A stretch of 32,783 nt of DNA from positions 1 through 32,783 of the forward strand of contig JBNKHG010000014.1 in the NCBI GenBank assembly GCA_050290225.1, written 5' to 3'. Position 1 is the first letter of the stretch, and every line of letters starts with the position of its first letter. The DNA comes from JBNKHG01 sp050290225. GTDB taxonomy: Bacteria > Pseudomonadota > Gammaproteobacteria > Pseudomonadales > Cellvibrionaceae. Positions 7,510 to 14,365 of this stretch are shown one piece after another. Below the pieces are notes generated by a model. That model saw only the letters and a list, made by a program, of their open reading frames with translations. It was not told where the DNA came from and ran no database searches. The translations under genes and the position numbers were made by a program.

Positions 7510-9761
7510 GTATTCGCCTGCGTTTGATTGCGATATTCACTGGCACCGCCATCAGCCTGTTGACGATGGAGTTTGTCGGTATTGAACTGTATGAATACTA
7601 CAACCGCAAAGACCGCGAACTCCGTATCAACGCCACTGAAAGCATACAGCGTGTCAAGGACACGCAACTCGCCTGGCGCAACCAGGTGCAGGCATGGCAC
7701 AACATTCTGCTGCGCAGCTATGATTCCAGCCGCTTTCACCCATCGCTGAAAGCCTTCTACCAGCAGGAAAGGCGGATGCGGGCAGCCAGCCGGACATTGC
7801 GCCAGGAATTTGAACAGAAGCCGAATTACCTGCTACTCATAGATGAACTCGACGGTGAGCTGCGTAAACTCAGCCTGCTCTATCGCCAGACCCTGCAGCT
7901 GTTCGACGCCTCCCTGGAAGACGCCTACACCGTTGCCGACCAGCAACTGCGGGAAGCCGCCGAAAGGCCGGACGAGTTACTGGAGCAGTTGTTGCTGCAA
8001 CTCGTCAAAGACCGGGATGCCGCCATCGCCGAATCCAACCGTGAATTTAGAACCTCGGTACAAGGCATCCTGATCGGCGAAGGCGTTGCCACCCTGCTAT
8101 TGCTCGGACTGTTGCTGTGGCTATTCGAACATACCCTGGGCACCCCGCTGGGCAAACTCACCAATGCCGCACGCCAGATCGCCCGCGGCAACCTGGACGT
8201 GCAGATTGAAGACCGCCTGCCCGGGGAGTTTCGCTGGCTTTCCAAGGCCTTTAACCAAATGGTGGACGGCCTGCAAACCATCACCGACAAACTCACCGGA
8301 AAAATTGCCGAACTGGAACAGGAAAACCGCATCCGTACCGAAACGGAAACGGAATTGAAACAACGCACCCAGGACTTGATACAGGCGCAACAGGAAATAG
8401 AGTGCCACGCCGCTACCCTGGAGCAGGCGGTGGACGCGCGTACAAAAGAGCTGTGGCACCAGGCCAATTACGACCGCCTTACCGGTTTGCCCAACCGTTC
8501 CCTGTTCAACGACAGGCTCAATCACACCTTGCAGACCGCCAATCGCTATAAACACCAGGCGGCCCTGCTGTTTATCGATCTGGATCACTTCAAGCGGCTG
8601 AACGACACCATGGGCCACGACTCTGGGGACCGCATACTGTTCGAAGTGGCCAAACGGCTGAAGGAAACGGTCCGGGACTCTGACACTGTCGCCAGACTCG
8701 GTGGTGACGAATTTGTGGTGATCCTGGCGGAGATCGATCACGAAAACCAGGCCGCCAGGGTGGCTGGCAAAATCCTGTCGCTGTTTGAACACCCCTTCAC
8801 GCACAGCGATGTCGGCGAGACCTACCTCTCCGCCAGCATCGGTATCTCCTTCTACCCCCAGGACGGAGAGACCCGCAGCGACCTGCTCAAACACGCCGAT
8901 GCCGCCATGTACCGGGCCAAGGAGGAGGGGCGCAACAAGTACGCCTACTACACAGTGGATATCAGCAGTGCCATCCTCAAACGCGTGAAAATAGAGCACG
9001 AGCTGCGCAAAAGTGATTACGACAGGGACTTTTACCTCTGCTACCAGCCCCTGGTGGATGCCAAAAGCATGCGCGTGGTGGGCGCCGAAGCCCTGTTGCG
9101 TTGGGAGCACCCCACCCAGGGCCTGATCTCACCGGATGACTTTATCCCCATCGCAGAGGAAACCGGACAACTTGTCGAGCTGGGCAAACAGATGTTGCAC
9201 CGGGTCTGCCTGCAGCAGGTCGCCTGGCACGACCAGGGTCTGGACGCCATTCGGATAGCGATTAATATTTCACCAATCCAGTTTTCCCATCCGGGCTTTT
9301 TAAACGAGGTCAAGGAGATCATCGAAGATACCGGCGTCGATCCCGGGCACTTGGAATTGGAGATCACCGAGACCTGTCTAATGCTGCACGCGTCGGAAAA
9401 TATCGCCCTGCTGGAGGAGCTCAAAAGCCTGGGACTGAGCCTCTCAATCGACGATTTCGGCATCGGCTATTCGTCGCTCAACTACTTGAAGCGCTTTCCT
9501 GTGGACAACCTCAAGATCGATCGATCCTTTGTCCTGGATGTGCTGGATGACGCCAGTGACAATGCCATCTGTAAGGCGATCGTGGCCATGGGGCAATCAC
9601 TGGGAATACGGGTTATCGCGGAAGGGGTGGAAACGGCGGAACACCTGGCATTCCTGAAAGAGATGGGGTGCGATGAACTCCAGGGTTACTACCTTGGTCG
9701 CCCGGCCCGGGCCGACAGCTTTGAAACGCATTTGAAGCAATTACGCAGCCTGGCGCTCTAG
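7506..9761 (+). CDS. Membrane-bound HAMP-GGDEF-EAL c-di-GMP enzyme
   Basis: A 751-residue bifunctional signalling protein. Order: TM1 (about 5-27), a helical periplasmic domain (about 28-178), TM2 (about 185-208), HAMP (TPLGKLTNAARQIARGNLDV), a coiled coil (about 255-312), GGDEF, EAL. Both catalytic domains look intact. The diguanylate cyclase has RLGGDEF with an upstream RDSD inhibitory I-site. The phosphodiesterase has GAEALLRWEHP, NISPIQF, EITETCLM, IDDFGIGYSSL and VIAEGVET. It therefore could make and break c-di-GMP. It overlaps the preceding binding-protein gene by 4 bp, suggesting that the liganded binding protein docks on the periplasmic domain and sets the output. Net activity cannot be predicted. 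Confidence 0.93.
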   Translation: MSIRLRLIAIFTGTAISLLTMEFVGIELYEYYNRKDRELRINATESIQRVKDTQLAWRNQVQAWHNILLRSYDSSRFHPSLKAFYQQERRMRAASRTLRQEFEQKPNYLLLIDELDGELRKLSLLYRQTLQLFDASLEDAYTVADQQLREAAERPDELLEQLLLQLVKDRDAAIAESNREFRTSVQGILIGEGVATLLLLGLLLWLFEHTLGTPLGKLTNAARQIARGNLDVQIEDRLPGEFRWLSKAFNQMVDGLQTITDKLTGKIAELEQENRIRTETETELKQRTQDLIQAQQEIECHAATLEQAVDARTKELWHQANYDRLTGLPNRSLFNDRLNHTLQTANRYKHQAALLFIDLDHFKRLNDTMGHDSGDRILFEVAKRLKETVRDSDTVARLGGDEFVVILAEIDHENQAARVAGKILSLFEHPFTHSDVGETYLSASIGISFYPQDGETRSDLLKHADAAMYRAKEEGRNKYAYYTVDISSAILKRVKIEHELRKSDYDRDFYLCYQPLVDAKSMRVVGAEALLRWEHPTQGLISPDDFIPIAEETGQLVELGKQMLHRVCLQQVAWHDQGLDAIRIAINISPIQFSHPGFLNEVKEIIEDTGVDPGHLELEITETCLMLHASENIALLEELKSLGLSLSIDDFGIGYSSLNYLKRFPVDNLKIDRSFVLDVLDDASDNAICKAIVAMGQSLGIRVIAEGVETAEHLAFLKEMGCDELQGYYLGRPARADSFETHLKQLRSLAL

Positions 9762-9783
9762 GAGCGCTACATCCATGGCCCCG

Positions 9784-10503
9784 TTATTGGCAGAGTGAGA
9801 GCCACCGCGCGGTCATCTGCTTGGCCATAGCCACAGCCGGTTCAATGGCTTCAGGCAGTTCCCGCATCATCCGGTCCAGCATATCCCGGCCAGACTCCCC
9901 GATCTTCTCCAGGTAATCCGCATCCAGATCATTGACCATATTGGTGAGGATATCGGCGTCTACCTCGGGATGAAACTGGAAACCGTAACTGGCATAGCCC
10001 GCTCGGTACCCCTGCAACTGCCCGCCCTCCCCCACGATCAGGAGTTCCGCGCCCGATGGCAGGTGAAAACTGTCATGGTGCCACGAGACGGGTGCCCAGG
10101 CATAATCTCCGCCCTCGAACAGTACATCCCGCTGGCCCTCCTCGGTCAGGTGTACCGGCAAAAAACCGATTTCACACCCGTCGTTGGACTTGGGGGGTTG
10201 CTCTAGCGCACGGGCCAGTATCTGGGCGCCGAGGCAGATCGCCATCACCGGCTTGCGGGCAGTGTGAAACTCCTCGATCAGGCGGACGACATTGGGGATA
10301 TTGGGGTAATCTTCATCATCGTAGGCCCCCATGGCACCACCCAACACCACCAATCCGGCATAGCGCCGCAGGGCGTCTGACGGTATGGCATCATTATTCT
10401 GCAACACATTGATCACCGACAGCTCCACCCCCATGGCACGCAGTTTTTGCCCGACAACACCCACGGGACAGGAACGGTAGTTTTCAATGACTAAAATATG
10501 CAC
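9784..10503 (-). CDS. Class I glutamine amidotransferase-like protein
   Basis: A 239-residue stand-alone GATase1-domain protein of the GMP-synthase-like family. Seen: the nucleophile elbow MAICLGAQILA with the catalytic Cys, and FQFHPEVDADI with the His-Glu pair. These can release ammonia from glutamine or hydrolyse gamma-glutamyl compounds; the substrate is unknown. Start choice: a GTG at 10503 gives the expected N-terminus (HILVIENY) and has GGAG 8 bases upstream. The frame continues upstream for 11 codons to a weaker start at 10536, which I reject. It converges on the GGDEF-EAL gene, 22 bp away, and has no obvious partner gene. Confidence 0.88.
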   Translation of the reverse strand: MHILVIENYRSCPVGVVGQKLRAMGVELSVINVLQNNDAIPSDALRRYAGLVVLGGAMGAYDDEDYPNIPNVVRLIEEFHTARKPVMAICLGAQILARALEQPPKSNDGCEIGFLPVHLTEEGQRDVLFEGGDYAWAPVSWHHDSFHLPSGAELLIVGEGGQLQGYRAGYASYGFQFHPEVDADILTNMVNDLDADYLEKIGESGRDMLDRMMRELPEAIEPAVAMAKQMTARWLSLCQ

Positions 10504-10563
10504 AAGCAATTCTCCGGCAACCTTTCGCTGTTGCACTCCCTCTCAGGAAAGGCGCGCGACTTT

Positions 10564-10670
10564 ATTCAACCCATCATCCGCATGTGGAGTCTTCAACCCA
10601 TCATCACATGTGGAGTCTTCAACCCTTCATGTGTATGTGGAGTCTTCAACCCCTCACCCGCATGTAGAGT
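10564..10670. repeat. 26/27-bp direct repeats upstream of the amidotransferase gene
   Basis: The 18-base core ATGTGGAGTCTTCAACCC occurs exactly at 10582, 10608 and 10635. There is a 9-base partial copy at 10662 and a truncated TTCAACCC before the first. Gaps of 8 to 9 bp vary (ATCATCAC, TTCATGTGT, CTCACCCGC). It lies between the divergent amidotransferase gene and the min operon. Confidence 0.9.
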
Positions 10671-10784
10671 ACAGGAACCTGCTTATTAGTCTAGTTGAGA
10701 TACACCTGCCGGGTAGACAAAAGCGCTCTAAAGGCGATGCCAGCTAAGATCCCGCACCTTTTCCAACTGCTCCAGCGGTTCCGG

Positions 10785-10811
10785 CAACTCCAGCAACTCC
10801 GGCAACTCCAG
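10785..10811. repeat. 9-bp tandem repeat (CAACTCCAG/CAACTCCGG), three copies
   Basis: Three head-to-tail copies with one alternating base lie about 170 bp before minC. A minus-strand frame through it would encode repeated GVAG, but nothing else supports that as a gene. Confidence 0.8.
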
Positions 10812-10912
10812 CGGCGAAGTTACACCCTTCCTGGTGGGCGATAGTATTGGAATGACGGTCAACAATTATCCACCAGCCCGGCAGTTTATTTGTCAACAGA
10901 AGGATCACTGGT

Positions 10913-10942
10913 TGACTATTGTCTGGCCGCACCGATAATACA
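10913..10942 (+). promoter_or_regulatory. Probable sigma-70 promoter of minCDE
   Basis: TTGACT (10913-10918) and TAATAC (10937-10942) are separated by 18 bp. This would start the transcript near 10949, giving a leader of about 30 bases before minC. Confidence 0.5.
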
Positions 10943-10977
10943 GCATTGTCCACGACGTATGGGTTCCCAATCCCCCG

Positions 10978-11712
10978 ATGACAGATGTAAATTTCCAGTT
11001 AAAAGGAACCACCGTCACTGTTGTGGTCCTGGAACTTTCCCGCTATCTGCCCAACAGCTTCCCCGGGGAGCTGGCCGAAAAAATCCAGCAAGCCCCCCAG
11101 TTTTTTGACCAATCCCCCGTGTTGATCAACCTGGAAAAACTCTCTGAAGCGGATCTGGCGCTGGATTTATCGCTTCTGATTGAACAGTGCCGGGAACAGA
11201 ACCTGCAGCCGGTGGCTTTCAAGGGGGCCGGAGAAAGCTTCTCTGCCGCGGTACGCGATACCGGCCTGGCTTTGCTGCCGGACGCCCGCACGCCACTGAG
11301 CCCCAGGGAACTGGAGATTCCCAGGCAGGACGTCGAAGAACCGGGGGTACAGATCCGCACCGTAGTCGTTGAAAAACAGGTGCACAACCCCGCCAAGGTC
11401 ATTACCCGGCCTGTACGCTCGGGCCAACAGGTGTATGCAGAAGCCTCTGACCTGGTGATCATGGCCAATGTCAGCGAGGGCGCTGAAGTGCTGGCCGATG
11501 GCAATATCCACGTCTATGGCGCCCTGCGAGGGCGCGCCCTGGCCGGTGTGCGCGGCGAAACACAGGCGCGGATTTTCTGCCAGCAGATGGAAGCAGAACT
11601 GATCTCAGTGGCAGGCAACTTCCTGCCCAGCGACGCCATTGAGGAGGCGGTACGCAAGCAGCCCGCCCAGGTTTATCTGAACGACGACAGTCTCATGGTC
11701 GTCAAACTTTAA
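10978..11712 (+). CDS. minC: Septum site-determining protein MinC
   Basis: A 244-residue inhibitor of FtsZ-ring assembly. Seen: an N-terminal FtsZ-inhibiting domain (about 1-105, beginning MTDVNFQLKG), a linker, and the C-terminal beta-helix dimerisation and MinD-binding domain (about 130-244) with RSGQQVYAEASDLVIMANVS, VYGALRGRALAGVRG and the RIFCQQMEAELISVAG block. Length fits the family (E. coli 231). It is first in minC-minD-minE. The upstream ribosome site is weak, which would keep MinC low relative to MinD; that is an inference. Confidence 0.96.
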   Translation: MTDVNFQLKGTTVTVVVLELSRYLPNSFPGELAEKIQQAPQFFDQSPVLINLEKLSEADLALDLSLLIEQCREQNLQPVAFKGAGESFSAAVRDTGLALLPDARTPLSPRELEIPRQDVEEPGVQIRTVVVEKQVHNPAKVITRPVRSGQQVYAEASDLVIMANVSEGAEVLADGNIHVYGALRGRALAGVRGETQARIFCQQMEAELISVAGNFLPSDAIEEAVRKQPAQVYLNDDSLMVVKL

Positions 11713-11870
11713 CAGGGGCACATTTCCGAAACACCAAACACTGTATAAAACACTAACCGCCGTCAATCCCGGTGCAGCGCACTTTTTACTGACAGCATGG
11801 ATTGGACTGACGGCATGGATTTTGATCAGTCCACTAATGAAATAACCAAAATCAAAAAGGAGTGTCTACC

Positions 11871-12686
11871 TTGGCCAAGATTATTGTAGTCACCTCTGGC
11901 AAGGGGGGTGTCGGTAAAACCACGTCCTCAGCTGCCATCGGTACCGGTCTCGCCCAGCGCGGCCACAAAACCATTATTATCGATTTCGATGTCGGCCTGC
12001 GTAATCTTGACTTGATTATGGGCTGTGAACGCCGCGTGGTTTACGACTTCGTGAATGTCATTAAGGGCGAGGCGACCCTGAACCAGGCGATGATCAAAGA
12101 CAAGCGCATCGATAACCTGTTTATCCTGCCCGCCTCCCAAACCCGCGACAAAGACGCCCTGACCCAGGAGGGTGTCCAGAAGACCCTAAATGAGCTGTCG
12201 GAAGATTTCGACTACATTATTTGCGACTCGCCGGCCGGGATCGAGAAGGGCGCGCAGATGGCGCTCTACTATGCCGACGAGGCAATAGTGGTCACTAACC
12301 CGGAAGTCTCCTCGGTGCGAGACTCCGACCGCATCCTCGGTATTCTGCAAAGTAAATCCCTGCGCGCTGAAAAGGGCGAGGAGCCGGTCAAGGAACACTT
12401 GTTGCTGACCCGCTACAACCCGGGTCGGGTCGATGCCGGCGAAATGCTCTGTGTGGCGGATGTGGAAGAGATCCTGGCTATTCCCCTGTTGGGCGTGATT
12501 CCTGAATCCGAGGCTGTGCTCAAGGCCTCCAACAAGGGAGAGCCGGTGATCCTCAACGATGAAACCCAGGCGGGGCAGGCCTACGCCGACGCCGTCGAGC
12601 GACTACTGGGTAACGACGTCGATCACCGCTTCCTGGAAGTGGAGAAGAAAGGATTCTTAAAGCGCCTGCTGGGAGGTAAGTCTTGA
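11871..12686 (+). CDS. minD: Septum site-determining ATPase MinD (TTG start)
   Basis: A 271-residue ParA/MinD-family ATPase that recruits MinC to the membrane at cell poles. Seen: the deviant Walker A GKGGVGKTTS, switch I region IIDFDVGLRNLDLIMG, Walker B YIICDSPAGIEKGA, and a C-terminal amphipathic membrane-targeting helix KKGFLKRLLGG. The start is the TTG at 11871, giving MAKIIVVTSGKGG as in E. coli, 8 bases after AAGGAG (11857-11862). A GTG at 11862 is in frame but overlaps that ribosome site and cannot be the start. The 158-bp gap after minC is unusually long for this operon and may hold a second promoter. Confidence 0.96.
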   Translation: MAKIIVVTSGKGGVGKTTSSAAIGTGLAQRGHKTIIIDFDVGLRNLDLIMGCERRVVYDFVNVIKGEATLNQAMIKDKRIDNLFILPASQTRDKDALTQEGVQKTLNELSEDFDYIICDSPAGIEKGAQMALYYADEAIVVTNPEVSSVRDSDRILGILQSKSLRAEKGEEPVKEHLLLTRYNPGRVDAGEMLCVADVEEILAIPLLGVIPESEAVLKASNKGEPVILNDETQAGQAYADAVERLLGNDVDHRFLEVEKKGFLKRLLGGKS

Positions 12687-12934
12687 GTATTTTCGACTAC
12701 TTTCGCACCAGTAAAAATACCAATTCGGCATTGATTGCCAAGGAACGCCTGCAGGTTATCGTCGCCCATGAGCGCAGTAAACGCCATCAACCGGATTATC
12801 TGCCCCGCATGCAGCAGGAGATTCTGGAAGTGATCAAAAAATACATACCCGTCGATCAAGACCAGGTGTCCGTGCAGGTGGAAAACACGGACGACTGCTC
12901 GGTATTGGAGTTGAATATCACCCTGCCCGGGTAA
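12683..12934 (+). CDS. minE: Cell division topological specificity factor MinE (TTG start)
   Basis: An 83-residue protein that stimulates the MinD ATPase and drives pole-to-pole oscillation. Seen: the membrane-targeting N-terminus MSIFDYFR, the anti-MinCD helix/beta segment SALIAKERLQVIVAHER, and the C-terminal dimerisation domain. The start is a TTG at 12683 that overlaps the minD stop by 4 bp (TTGA), preceded by GGGAGG. Length is normal for the family (E. coli 88). Confidence 0.95.
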   Translation: MSIFDYFRTSKNTNSALIAKERLQVIVAHERSKRHQPDYLPRMQQEILEVIKKYIPVDQDQVSVQVENTDDCSVLELNITLPG

Positions 12935-12962
12935 TCGGTTACTGGGGAAGTGTGGCGGCAAC

Positions 12963-12986
12963 GCATAGAAAAAATACAATCTATGC
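12963..12986. repeat. Inverted repeat downstream of minE
   Basis: GCATAGA (12963-12969) pairs with TCTATGC (12980-12986) around a 10-base A-rich loop, 28 bp after the minE stop. It may act as a weak terminator or stabilising stem; there is no U tract after it. Confidence 0.5.
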
Positions 12987-13021
12987 CCAATAAATATTAG
13001 ATTTTCTTTAACGCCTGTGCA

Positions 13022-13027
13022 TATAAT
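13022..13027 (+). promoter_or_regulatory. Probable -10 element (TATAAT) of the small exported-protein gene
   Basis: A perfect TATAAT lies 145 bp upstream of the gene at 13172 in an AT-rich tract. No good -35 hexamer is seen at the right distance, although a TG dinucleotide lies just upstream. Confidence 0.4.
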
Positions 13028-13171
13028 TCTCAGACCTAAAAGAGAAGTCGGTTCATTCTAAATAACTATATCAGGGCTTCCGGATTTTGATTGCAGTTGG
13101 TTGGAGCACAGCGGCTTCCAGGCGCAGCGTCTAGCCATCCTGCCTTATAACGAGACACTGAGGATTGCTTT

Positions 13172-13459
13172 ATGAAGAAAGTTGCTGCTGCATTGGTTTT
13201 ATCCACCACCCTCTACTCCGGCATGACTATGGCCTGCACCAAGCCCGAGGCACCGGTACTGCCCGATGCCGACACCGCTGTCACAGCGCAAATGATCAAG
13301 GCCAAAAATGAAGTAAAGGCGTACATGGCCAACGCCCAGGCTTACCTGGAATGCGTCAAGAGCACCCGGGAGCACAACGCCATGGTGGACGAAATGCAGA
13401 AACTGGCAGATAGCTTTAACTCGATCGTACGCGACTACAAGGCGCGCATGGCGGGATAG
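13172..13459 (+). CDS. Small exported helical protein, function unknown
   Basis: A 95-residue protein with a clear signal sequence (MKKVAAALVLSTTLYSGMTM, then AC), giving a mature chain of about 74 residues that starts at or near Cys22. The mature part is charged and helical, with a second Cys in YLECVKSTREH. The two cysteines could form a disulfide, or Cys22 could be lipidated, but TMAC is a poor lipobox. The ribosome site is GAGGA, and a strong terminator follows 36 bp after the stop, so it is a single-gene unit. I do not recognise the family. Confidence 0.8.
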   Translation: MKKVAAALVLSTTLYSGMTMACTKPEAPVLPDADTAVTAQMIKAKNEVKAYMANAQAYLECVKSTREHNAMVDEMQKLADSFNSIVRDYKARMAG

Positions 13460-13495
13460 CCCCAGGCCCCCGCTGCCGGGAACAGTCCGCTACCG

Positions 13496-13524
13496 AAAAA
13501 GAGCCCCGATGGGCTCTTTTTTTT
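13496..13524 (+). terminator. Rho-independent terminator
   Basis: GAGCCC (13501-13506) pairs with GGGCTC (13511-13516) around CGAT, followed by eight T; the preceding A run extends the stem. It ends the small exported-protein transcript. Confidence 0.93.
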
Positions 13525-13666
13525 ATGGGCCTGCAATTATGTGTCTGCGCTTATATGTCTACGGAGGAGCTAAAAACCACCATACCAATGCGCCTGTACA
13601 GGAGGTAAACCGCGGCAAACTTAACTATGGTTGAAGAAGACGCTCTTTAACAAACCCAGGTTCGCC

Positions 13667-14365
13667 ATGCCCCTGCTCCAGGTCTCCAGCCTTAGCAAAA
13701 GCTATCAAAGTCCCAGTTCCCGAACCACCGTCCTCAACCAATTGTACCTACACCTCAATGCCGGCGAGCGGGTCGCCATTCTAGGGCGCAGTGGTTGTGG
13801 CAAAAGCACCCTGCTCAATCTGATTGCCGGCCTGGAGCAGCCCGACAGCGGCCGTATCGAGTTCAATGGAGAGGACCTCACCCCGCTTTCAGACAATGAA
13901 CGCACCCGACGCCGACGCCGGGATCTGGGGTTTGTATTCCAGTTTTTTAATCTGGTTCCGACTCTGACGGTATTGGAAAATATTCTTCTCCCCCTGGAAC
14001 TTAATCGTAGCGCAACCGTTGAACACCCGTACGAAAGCGCCCATGAAATGCTCGACAGCCTTGAACTGACCTCATTGGCGAACCGCTTTCCCGAGCAACT
14101 CTCCGGCGGGGAACAACAGCGAGTGGCTATCGCCCGTGCCCTCGTCCACCGCCCGCCATTGCTGCTTGCCGACGAACCGACCGGCAATCTGGACCAGGCT
14201 ACAGGCAATCTGGTTGCAGAGCTGCTGTTTGATGCCGCAAGCACATATTCCGCGCTGCTGCTGGTCACTCACAGCGAGGAAATCGCCGCCCGCGCAGACC
14301 GGATACTGCGACTGCACCAAGGCACGCTCCAGGCACAAACACCCCATGCGCGAACCCCTGCCTGA
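13667..14365 (+). CDS. ABC transporter ATP-binding protein (LolD/MacB-like, AttE type)
   Basis: A 232-residue ATPase. Seen: Walker A LGRSGCGKSTLLN, Q-loop FVFQFFNLVPTLTVLENILL, signature LSGGEQQRVAIARAL, Walker B LLLADEPTGNLD and the H-loop LLVTHSEE. This is the MacB/LolD/FtsE-type (mechanotransmission) subfamily. The ATG at 13667 gives the normal family length; an in-frame TTG at 13631 would add 12 residues with no homology. It overlaps the next gene by 20 bp. With that permease and the secreted protein after it, this matches the arrangement annotated elsewhere as AttEFGH, whose substrate is not established. Confidence 0.92.
   Translation: MPLLQVSSLSKSYQSPSSRTTVLNQLYLHLNAGERVAILGRSGCGKSTLLNLIAGLEQPDSGRIEFNGEDLTPLSDNERTRRRRRDLGFVFQFFNLVPTLTVLENILLPLELNRSATVEHPYESAHEMLDSLELTSLANRFPEQLSGGEQQRVAIARALVHRPPLLLADEPTGNLDQATGNLVAELLFDAASTYSALLLVTHSEEIAARADRILRLHQGTLQAQTPHARTPA

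Noticed and set aside
10564..10670. Short CRISPR array
   Set aside because: Only three full copies, gaps of 8 to 9 bp that are too short for spacers, and no cas genes nearby.
10744..10953. 69-residue GVAG-repeat protein on the minus strand
   Set aside because: The repeat comes from a 9-bp DNA duplication, and the frame overlaps the probable minC promoter.
14136..14345. N-terminal extension of the FtsX permease
   Set aside because: These 70 codons are the ATPase gene read in another frame; the ATG at 14346 gives the expected N-terminus before the first membrane helix.
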